Positions 57,488 through 64,000 of a stretch of DNA of 64,000 nucleotides are shown here, in pieces (position 1 is the first letter of the stretch; every line of letters starts with the position of its first letter). The stretch is from Janthinobacterium sp. J1-1 (lineage in GTDB: Bacteria; Pseudomonadota; Gammaproteobacteria; Burkholderiales; Burkholderiaceae_D). The DNA lies in NCBI RefSeq assembly GCF_030944405.1, contig NZ_CP132339.1, positions 4,898,001-4,962,000 of the forward strand. Direction: 5' to 3'. A program made the translations under genes and the position numbers. The notes under the pieces are model-generated. The model saw only the letters and a program-made list of their open reading frames with translations. It did no database searches and was not told the DNA's origin.

Positions 57488-60078
57488 GCGCCCCCGCCAG
57501 CGGCGCGGCTTCTGCTTCACAACGCTTGCTGTCGCGCTGGCTGCTGTTCGGCGAATGGCGCGCGCATCCGGTGCGCGCGCTGGTCGCCATCCTGGCGATT
57601 GCCATCGGCGTGTCGCTGGGCTTTGCCATCCACCTGATTAACGCGGCCGCCTTCAACGAGTTTTCCACGGCCGTCAAAAGCCTGTCCGGCCAGGCCGACG
57701 TGCAGGTGGCCGGGCGCGAAGCGCTGTTCGATGAAAGCATCTATCCATGGCTGGCGCAGCGCGATGGCGTGGCCGTCGCCTCGCCGGTGCTGGAACTGCA
57801 TGCGGGCGTGGTCGATGGACCCGACACCAACGGCGCCCCGCTGCAGATACTGGCGCTGGACGTGTTCCGCGTCGGCTTTATTTCGCCCGACCTGATCGGC
57901 GCGGCTGGCGACGGCCAGCCCTTCGACACCCTGGCCGACGACGCCATCTTCCTGTCGCCGGCCGCGCTGCGCTGGCTCCATCTCGCCGAAGGCGGCAAGC
58001 TGGCCCTGCGCGCCGGCACCGGCAGCGTGCCATTGCGCGTGGCGGGCTCCCTGCAAAGGGCGCGCGCCGGCCAGCGCATCGCCGTAATGGATATCGGCGC
58101 GGCCCAGTGGCGCTTCAACAAGCTGGGGCAGCTGTCGCGCATCGATCTGAAACTGCGCAATGGCGTCAACCGCGACGCCTTCCAGGTGGCGCTGGCGCGT
58201 GACCTGGAGGCGCAGTATCCGGGGCGCTTTCGCGTCGGCCAGCCCAACGACGATAACCAGAACAGCCGCAACAACAACCTCAGCCGCGCCTACCGGGTCA
58301 ACCTGACGGTGCTGGCCCTGGTGGCGCTGTTTACCGGTGCGTTCCTGGTGTTTTCCACCCAGGCCCTGTCCGTGATCCGCCGCCGCAGCCAGTTTGCGCT
58401 GCTGCGCGTGCTGGGCATGGAACGCGCCAGCCTGCTGCGCCAGGTGCTGCTGGAAGGCACCAGCCTGGGCGTGGTGGGCGCGGCGCTGGGCATCGCGGCC
58501 GGCTACGCCCTGGCGGCCGTGGCGCTGCGCTTTTTCGGCGGCGACCTGGGCGCCGGCTATTTTGCGGGCGTGCAGCCGCAGGTGCAATTCACGCCCGTCG
58601 CCGCGTTCGTGTATTTCGCTCTGGGCCTGGGCGTGGCCTTGCTCGGCTGCGCGGCCCCGGCGCTGGAGGCGGCGCGCGCCGCGCCCGCCATCGCCTTGAA
58701 GTCGGGCAGCGAAGAAGCGGTGACCACGCGCCTGGCCAAGAGCTGGCCGGCGCTGGCCTGCCTGCTGCTGGCCGGCATATTGAGCCAGCTGCCGCCGGTT
58801 TTTGAGCTGCCCCTGTTCGGTTACCTGTCGATCGCGCTGCTGCTGATCGGCGCGATTGCGCTGATGCCGCAGCTGGCGGCGCTGGTATTTCGCTTCCTGA
58901 ACCGCGCCTGGCTGCGCACCGCCGCCAGCGGCCGTTCACCGGTGCTCAGCCTGACCCTGGCGCGGCTGGCCAACGCCTCGGGCCAGGCTGGCATCGCCTT
59001 GGGCGGCGTGCTGTCGAGTTTCAGCCTGATGGTGGCGATGGCCATCATGGTGTCGAGTTTCCGCGTCTCGGTCGACGACTGGCTGCTGCAGATCCTGCCG
59101 GCCGATGTGTATGCGCGCGCGGCTGCCAGCGGCAGCACGTCAGGCATCAATCCGCGCGAGCAAAGCCTGATCGCCGCCCTGCCCGGCGTGGCCAAGGTGG
59201 ACTTCCAGCGCCTGCGCAGCATGTCGCTGGCCGCCGACCGGCCCGATGTGGTGCTGATCGCGCGCCCGGTCAACCTGCAGGACCCGGGCAAGAGCCTGGT
59301 GCTGGTCGGCGACACCCTGCCGATTCCCGCTGGCGCCAGGCCGGTATGGCTGTCGGAAGCGGCGGCAGACCTGTACAACCGCAAGGCCGGCCAGCAGATC
59401 GACCTGCCGCTGGCCGGCGGCCTGCATCGCTTCTTTATCGCCGGCGTGTGGCGCGACTATGCGCGTTCCAGCGGTTCGGTCCAGATGCCGCTCGACACCT
59501 ACCGCGCCATCACCCGCGACATGGACGTCAGCGACGCCGCCATCTGGCTGGACAAGGGCGTCTCCGCTGCGAAGCTGAAGGAAAACCTGAAAACCCTGCC
59601 GTTTGGCGACAGCCTGGAAGTGTCGGAACCGTCGGCGATCCGGGCGCTCAGCCTGCAGATCTTTGACCGCAGCTTTGCCGTCACCTATCTGCTCGAGGCG
59701 ATCGCCATCGTGATCGGCCTGTTCGGCGTGGCCGCCACCTTTTCCGCGCAGACCCTGGCGCGGGCGCGCGAGTTCGGCATGCTGCGCCATGTGGGCGTCA
59801 CGCGCGGGCAGATCCTCGGCATCCTGGCGTTCGAGGGCGGCGCCCTGACGGCGCTGGGCATCGCCACTGGCTTTGTGCTGGGCCTCCTGATCAGCTTTGT
59901 GCTGGTGTTTATCGTCAACCCGCAATCGTTCCACTGGACCATGCAGCTGCACCTGCCCTGGCCCTTGATCGCCACCGTCGCCGGCGCGCTGCTGGTGGCC
60001 GCCGCCACCACGGCGCTGGTCTCCGGCCGCCAGGCGCTGTCCGGTGGCCCCATCCGCGCCGTCAGGGAGGACTGGTAA
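57475..60078 (+). CDS. FtsX-like ABC transporter permease
   Basis: An 867-residue permease with two FtsX domains: an N-terminal helix (VRALVAILAIAIGVSLGFAI), a periplasmic MacB-like domain, three helices, a second N-terminal-type helix near residue 510, another periplasmic domain and three final helices. In related operons it works with a LolD-type ATPase and the lipocalin-like protein encoded next. No ATPase gene is adjacent here, so the energy partner must be elsewhere. It starts 13 bases inside the DUF4124 gene and ends overlapping the lipocalin start by one base. Confidence 0.9.
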   Translation: MPPLSAPASGAASASQRLLSRWLLFGEWRAHPVRALVAILAIAIGVSLGFAIHLINAAAFNEFSTAVKSLSGQADVQVAGREALFDESIYPWLAQRDGVAVASPVLELHAGVVDGPDTNGAPLQILALDVFRVGFISPDLIGAAGDGQPFDTLADDAIFLSPAALRWLHLAEGGKLALRAGTGSVPLRVAGSLQRARAGQRIAVMDIGAAQWRFNKLGQLSRIDLKLRNGVNRDAFQVALARDLEAQYPGRFRVGQPNDDNQNSRNNNLSRAYRVNLTVLALVALFTGAFLVFSTQALSVIRRRSQFALLRVLGMERASLLRQVLLEGTSLGVVGAALGIAAGYALAAVALRFFGGDLGAGYFAGVQPQVQFTPVAAFVYFALGLGVALLGCAAPALEAARAAPAIALKSGSEEAVTTRLAKSWPALACLLLAGILSQLPPVFELPLFGYLSIALLLIGAIALMPQLAALVFRFLNRAWLRTAASGRSPVLSLTLARLANASGQAGIALGGVLSSFSLMVAMAIMVSSFRVSVDDWLLQILPADVYARAAASGSTSGINPREQSLIAALPGVAKVDFQRLRSMSLAADRPDVVLIARPVNLQDPGKSLVLVGDTLPIPAGARPVWLSEAAADLYNRKAGQQIDLPLAGGLHRFFIAGVWRDYARSSGSVQMPLDTYRAITRDMDVSDAAIWLDKGVSAAKLKENLKTLPFGDSLEVSEPSAIRALSLQIFDRSFAVTYLLEAIAIVIGLFGVAATFSAQTLARAREFGMLRHVGVTRGQILGILAFEGGALTALGIATGFVLGLLISFVLVFIVNPQSFHWTMQLHLPWPLIATVAGALLVAAATTALVSGRQALSGGPIRAVREDW

Positions 60079-61154
60079 TGCGCCATCTGTTTGTATTGTT
60101 GATCGCCCTGGCCCTGCCCGCCCTGGCCGCGCCGCCGGCATACGCTCCCGTCACGCCGCTGCCTGCCGGCCAGTCATTGAAACTGCCGCACGACTTCGGC
60201 GCCCACCCCGCCTACAAGACGGAATGGTGGTACGCCACCGGCTGGGTGAAAACCGCTGGCGGCGAGCAGCTGGGCTACCAGGTAACCTTCTTTCGCAGCG
60301 CGACCGCCTTTGACGCCGACAACCCCAGCGCGTTTGCGCCGAAGCAGCTGATCATCGGCCACGCGGCGCTGTCCGACCCGAAAGTGGGCAAGCTGCTGCA
60401 CGATGAAAAAAGCGCGCGCGAGGGCTTCGGCCTGGCCTACGCCAAGGTGGGCGACACCGACGTCAAACTCGACGACTGGCGCATGCAACGCCAGCCCGAC
60501 GGCAGCTACAAAGTGACACTGGCGGCGCGCGACTTCAACTTGCAGCTGCGCCTGGCGCCGACCCAGCCCGCGCTGCTGCAGGGTGAAAACGGCTTTTCAC
60601 GCAAGGGCCCGCGCGCTAGCCAGGCCAGCTATTACTACAGCGTGCCGCAGCTCGCCACCAGCGGCACCATCGCCCGCGCCGGCGGCAAGGCCGAAGCGGT
60701 CACCGGCACCACCTGGCTGGACCATGAGTGGTCGAGCCAGGTGCTGGACGATAACGCCAGCGGCTGGAACTGGATCGGCGCCAACCTCGACGACGGCGGC
60801 GCGCTGATGGCCTTCCAGATCCGCAGCAAGACAGGTGCTAAACTATGGGCCCACGCCAGCTGGCGCGATGCATCGGGCAAGGTGACGCAGTTCGCGCCAG
60901 GCGACGTCGATTTCACGCCCACGCAGCTGTGGCGCTCGCCCCGCACCAGGGCCGAATACCCGGTCGCCACCGAGATACGCACGGGTACGACGCGCTGGCA
61001 GGTGACGCCGCTGCAGCCGGACCAGGAACTCGATTCGCGCAGATCGACCGGCGCCGTCTACTGGGAAGGCGCGGTGACGGTGAAGCGCGATGGCCAGAGC
61101 GCCGGCCACGCCTACCTGGAAATGACGGGGTATGTGGCGCCGATGAAGCTGTAA
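60078..61154 (+). CDS. Lipocalin-like (AttH/CrtC-type) secreted protein
   Basis: A 358-residue protein with a signal peptide (MRHLFVLLIALALPALA). The mature part has the AttH/carotenoid 1,2-hydratase-like double lipocalin layout: PAYKTEWWYATGWVKTAGGE near residue 47, YYYSVPQLATSGTI, TWLDHEWSSQVL and WNWIGANLDDGGALMAFQIR. Despite the carotenoid label, most members serve alongside ABC permeases in handling hydrophobic ligands in the envelope (inference). It shares one base with the permease stop, so the two are coupled. Confidence 0.9.
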   Translation: MRHLFVLLIALALPALAAPPAYAPVTPLPAGQSLKLPHDFGAHPAYKTEWWYATGWVKTAGGEQLGYQVTFFRSATAFDADNPSAFAPKQLIIGHAALSDPKVGKLLHDEKSAREGFGLAYAKVGDTDVKLDDWRMQRQPDGSYKVTLAARDFNLQLRLAPTQPALLQGENGFSRKGPRASQASYYYSVPQLATSGTIARAGGKAEAVTGTTWLDHEWSSQVLDDNASGWNWIGANLDDGGALMAFQIRSKTGAKLWAHASWRDASGKVTQFAPGDVDFTPTQLWRSPRTRAEYPVATEIRTGTTRWQVTPLQPDQELDSRRSTGAVYWEGAVTVKRDGQSAGHAYLEMTGYVAPMKL

Positions 61155-61192
61155 AACTGTAATACCGGATAAGTAAATCAAAGCGAAAACCA

Positions 61193-63040
61193 ATGACAAC
61201 CAGCACCGAAGCAACGAAGACCACCATCAGCACAGCACCCGCCGACACCGGCAGCAGCCGCGAACTGAAAAAAGGCAGCCTGGCCGCCTTCAAGGGCCTG
61301 ATGCCCTTCCTGACGCCCTACCGCAAGCAATTCGTCCTGGCCGGCATCGCGCTGGTGGTGGCGGCCGCCTCCACCCTGGCCATACCGGCCGCCTTCAAGC
61401 AGATGATCGACCTAGGTTTCGGCGGCGCGGCCGGATCGAGCAGCATCCAGCACGTCGACCTGGTATTCCTGGCCCTGTTCGGCGTGGCCTCCATCCTGGC
61501 GCTGGCCACGGCCGCGCGTTTCTATACCGTCTCGTGGCTCGGCGAGCGCGTGACGGCCGATATCCGCAGCGCCGTCTACCGCCATGTGGTGACGCAAAGC
61601 CCCGAGTTCTTTGAAACCACGCAGACCGGCGAAGTGCTGTCGCGCATCACCACCGACACCACCCTGATCCAGGCCGTGGTCGGCACCAGCATCTCGATGG
61701 CGCTGCGCAATGTGCTGCTGTTCCTCGGCGGCCTGGTGATGCTGTTCGTCACCAGCGCCAAGCTGGCCGGCATCATTATCGGCCTGCTGGTGCTGGTGGT
61801 GGTGCCCATCATCGTGTTCGGCCGCAAGGTGCGCAAATTGTCGCGCGACTCGCAGGACCGCATCGCCGACGCCTCGGCCATGGCGGGCGAAATCCTCAAC
61901 GCCATGCCGACCGTGCAGGCTTTTACGCATGAAAACATCGAATCGAAGCGCTTCGGCGATTCGGTCGAAGGCGCCTTCATGACGGCCATGCGCCGCATCC
62001 GCGCGCGCGCCCTCTTGACCATGATCGCGATCCTGCTGGTGTTCGGCGCCATCGTCTTCGTGCTGTGGCTGGGCGCGCGCGCCGTGCTCGACGGCTCGAT
62101 GACGGGCGGCGACCTGGGCCAGTTCATCCTGTACGCGTCCATCGTGGCCGGCGCCATCGGCGCGCTGTCGGAAGTGATGGGCGAAGCCCAGCGCGCGGCC
62201 GGCGCCACCGAACGCCTGCTGGAACTGATGGCGGTCAAGTCGGAAATCGAATCGCCGATGACACCACTGGCCCTGCCCGCGCGCGCCGCGAATGGCGCCG
62301 CCCTGAGCCTGGACGATGTGATGTTTTCGTATCCGTCGCGCCCGGACACGGCCGCGCTGGACCATGTCAGCCTCGATATCCGCGCCGGCGAAACGGTGGC
62401 CGTGGTGGGCCCGTCAGGCGCCGGCAAGACCACCCTGTTCCAGCTGTTTTTACGTTTCTACGATCCGCAAAGCGGCAGCATTCGTCTCGATGGCGTCGAC
62501 ATCAAGCAGCTCGACCTGCATACCCTGCGCGACGCGATCGGCATCGTGCCGCAAGATACGGTGATCTTCTCGGCTGACGCGATGGAAAACATCCGCTATG
62601 GCCGCGCCAACGCCAGCGACGACGAGGTGATCGCGGCGGCGAAAATGGCGGCCGCCCACGAATTTATCGAGCGCCTGCCGAACGGCTACAAATCGTTCCT
62701 CGGCGAGCGCGGCGTGCGCCTGTCCGGCGGCCAGCGCCAGCGCATCGCGATTGCGCGCGCGCTGCTGAAAAATCCGCCGCTGCTGCTGCTCGACGAAGCG
62801 ACCAGCGCGCTGGACGCCGAATCCGAACGCCTGGTGCAAAAAGCGCTGGAAGCGGCCATGGTCGGCCGCACCACCGTCATCATCGCCCACCGCCTGGCCA
62901 CCGTGCAGCGCGCCGACCGCATTATCGTCATGGAAGACGGCAAGATCGTCGAGATGGGCACGCATGCCTCGCTGGTGGCTTTGGGAGGCATCTACGCCAA
63001 CCTGGCCGCGCTGCAGTTCCACCATGTACAAATCAACTGA
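61193..63040 (+). CDS. MsbA-like ABC exporter (fused TMD-NBD)
   Basis: A 615-residue half-transporter: six membrane helices in about 40-330, then an ATPase domain with Walker A at about 405-413 (GPSGAGKTT), the signature LSGGQRQ at 510-516, Walker B LLLLDEATSALD and the H-loop IIAHRLATV. It forms homodimers that export lipids or hydrophobic compounds. It is a complete transporter and is unlikely to be the missing ATPase of the FtsX-like permease upstream. The N-terminal 25 residues are Thr/Ser rich. Confidence 0.93.
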   Translation: MTTSTEATKTTISTAPADTGSSRELKKGSLAAFKGLMPFLTPYRKQFVLAGIALVVAAASTLAIPAAFKQMIDLGFGGAAGSSSIQHVDLVFLALFGVASILALATAARFYTVSWLGERVTADIRSAVYRHVVTQSPEFFETTQTGEVLSRITTDTTLIQAVVGTSISMALRNVLLFLGGLVMLFVTSAKLAGIIIGLLVLVVVPIIVFGRKVRKLSRDSQDRIADASAMAGEILNAMPTVQAFTHENIESKRFGDSVEGAFMTAMRRIRARALLTMIAILLVFGAIVFVLWLGARAVLDGSMTGGDLGQFILYASIVAGAIGALSEVMGEAQRAAGATERLLELMAVKSEIESPMTPLALPARAANGAALSLDDVMFSYPSRPDTAALDHVSLDIRAGETVAVVGPSGAGKTTLFQLFLRFYDPQSGSIRLDGVDIKQLDLHTLRDAIGIVPQDTVIFSADAMENIRYGRANASDDEVIAAAKMAAAHEFIERLPNGYKSFLGERGVRLSGGQRQRIAIARALLKNPPLLLLDEATSALDAESERLVQKALEAAMVGRTTVIIAHRLATVQRADRIIVMEDGKIVEMGTHASLVALGGIYANLAALQFHHVQIN

Positions 63041-63048
63041 GTCTTGAC

Positions 63049-63720
63049 ATGAACGCTTTTTTCCACGCCAGCCTTGGCATTACCGACTTCTGGACTTTTT
63101 TGCTGGGCACGATCTTTATCGTCATCCTGCCCGGTCCCAACTCGATGTATGTGCTGTCGGTGGCGGCGCAGCGCGGCGTGCGCCCGGCCTACCAGGGCGC
63201 GGGCGGCATCTTCCTCGGCGACCTGATTTTGATGGTGCTGTCGGCCTGCGGCGTGGCGTCCCTGCTGAAAGCCAGCCCCGCGCTGTTTTATGTCGTCAAA
63301 TATATCGGTGCGGCCTACCTGGCCTGGATCGGCGTGCAGATGCTGCTGGGCTGCTGGCGCAAGCTGCGCGCGAAGGAATCGGCGCAGACGACGGCTGCCG
63401 CGCCGGTCGCGCTCAAGGAAAGCAATCCGTTTCGCAAGGCGCTGATCATCAGCCTGATGAACCCGAAAGCGATCCTGTTCTTTATCTCCTTCTTTATCCA
63501 GTTTGTCGATCCGAAGTTCTCCGCGCCGGCGCTGTCGTTTGTCGGCCTGGGCCTGATCTGCCAGGTGATCAGCTTTACCTACCTGACCGCCATCATCTTC
63601 CTCGGCGCGCGCCTGGCCGAGACCTTCCGCCGCCGTCGCCGCCTGTCGGCCGGCATGGGCGGCGGCGTGGGCGCCATGTTTATCGGCTTTGGCGCGAAAC
63701 TGGCCACCGCCACCTTGTAA
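63049..63720 (+). CDS. LysE-family amino-acid exporter (LeuE-like)
   Basis: A 223-residue membrane protein with six hydrophobic segments and the RhtB/LysE signature in the first helix (IVILPGPNSMYVLSVAAQRG). The family exports amino acids; the LeuE label rests on N-terminal likeness (FWTFLLGTIFIVILPGPNSM). It follows the ABC exporter by eight bases and is probably co-transcribed. Confidence 0.9.
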   Translation: MNAFFHASLGITDFWTFLLGTIFIVILPGPNSMYVLSVAAQRGVRPAYQGAGGIFLGDLILMVLSACGVASLLKASPALFYVVKYIGAAYLAWIGVQMLLGCWRKLRAKESAQTTAAAPVALKESNPFRKALIISLMNPKAILFFISFFIQFVDPKFSAPALSFVGLGLICQVISFTYLTAIIFLGARLAETFRRRRRLSAGMGGGVGAMFIGFGAKLATATL

Positions 63721-63735
63721 GTCACGGAGTTTTGC

Positions 63736-64000
63736 ATGAGTGATCTTGAACTGCGCCAGCGCTGCCACACCATCCTGCCTGGCCAGCGCCAGCCCACGCC
63801 AGCGGCCACCTTTGCCGCCATGGCCGCCTGGTGCGAGGCGAATGATGTTGCGCACGATACCTATGGCGAAGGCGCGCTGATCGAAGCGTTCGAACAGAAG
63901 ATCGCCGCGTTGCTGGGCTTTGAAGCAGCCGTGTTCTGCATCACCGGCACCATGACGCAGGTGACCGCGCTGCGCCTGGCCTGCCAGGACCGCGGCTCGC
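63736..64000 (+). CDS. Threonine aldolase/beta-eliminating lyase family, N-terminal part
   Basis: The ATG at 63736 with CACGGAG upstream opens a frame that runs off the window after 88 codons. The visible part (NDVAHDTYGEGALIEAFEQK, then FEAAVFCITGTMTQVTALRL) matches the start of PLP-dependent low-specificity threonine aldolases, with the usual TGTMTQ segment that contacts PLP phosphate. It follows the exporter gene by 15 bases. Confidence 0.75.
   Translation, partial: MSDLELRQRCHTILPGQRQPTPAATFAAMAAWCEANDVAHDTYGEGALIEAFEQKIAALLGFEAAVFCITGTMTQVTALRLACQDRGS

Overview
The window is high-GC bacterial chromosome with short spacers, many ATGA/GTGA stop-start overlaps, CCA-encoding tRNA genes and a gene set typical of Betaproteobacteria: monomeric NADP-isocitrate dehydrogenase, malate synthase A beside a LysR regulator, homogentisate dioxygenase, an rnhA/dnaQ/gloB block, and many GGDEF/EAL proteins. 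I infer Oxalobacteraceae (Janthinobacterium/Duganella/Massilia type); no 16S gene is present to confirm it.

Layout. 1-2.9 kb: a leftward pair (unknown gene plus a DUF6916-type protein) diverging from a tightly overlapping GNAT / Asp-Asn beta-hydroxylase / sulfotransferase operon. 3-14.2 kb: core genes: a PAS-GAF-GGDEF diguanylate cyclase, icd, an amidase, a glutathione transferase, two divergent LysR pairs (with hmgA, and with an SDR oxidoreductase), and a DUF1176 protein. 14.25-30.8 kb: an accessory region rich in pseudogenes, lower in GC in places. It holds remnants of a leftward prophage (TerS and TerL fragments, small ORFs, a decayed tRNA-Gly), an AT-rich gene with an HNH-like N-terminus, a group II intron with a frameshifted maturase, a lipoprotein, an intact KilA-N/BstA-like protein, two near-identical inverted IS630-family copies, two IS3-family elements, a diverged 272-bp direct repeat, a truncated PAPS-reductase-like gene ending in a C14 tract, and several genes split by IS insertion. 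The region stops at an intact tRNA-Val(CAC) whose 3' end faces it.

30.9-64 kb: core again. dnaQ, rnhA and a methyltransferase diverge from gloB; aceB and its LysR follow; then a cold-shock protein, upp with an Hpt protein, an AidB-like acyl-CoA dehydrogenase, a GGDEF-EAL protein coupled to an HDOD protein, aroC, a REC-GGDEF-EAL regulator, a CBS protein, a 2OG-Fe(II) oxygenase, O-acetylhomoserine sulfhydrylase with a hydrolase and a WG-repeat protein, a YihY-family membrane protein, wrbA/DUF2069/FAD-oxidase, an ABC permease with a secreted lipocalin-like protein, an MsbA-like exporter, a LysE-type exporter and a truncated aldolase.

Themes. Cyclic-di-GMP signalling recurs: one apparently active cyclase and two EAL proteins whose GGDEF domains carry different active-site losses. 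Central carbon genes (icd, aceB, hmgA) are each accompanied by a local control region. The accessory region is the most unusual part. Three of its genes can be rebuilt by removing an IS or restoring one lost base, and its best preserved cargo is the BstA-like protein, a candidate phage-defence gene. Family names are from motif recognition by eye; no database search was possible.
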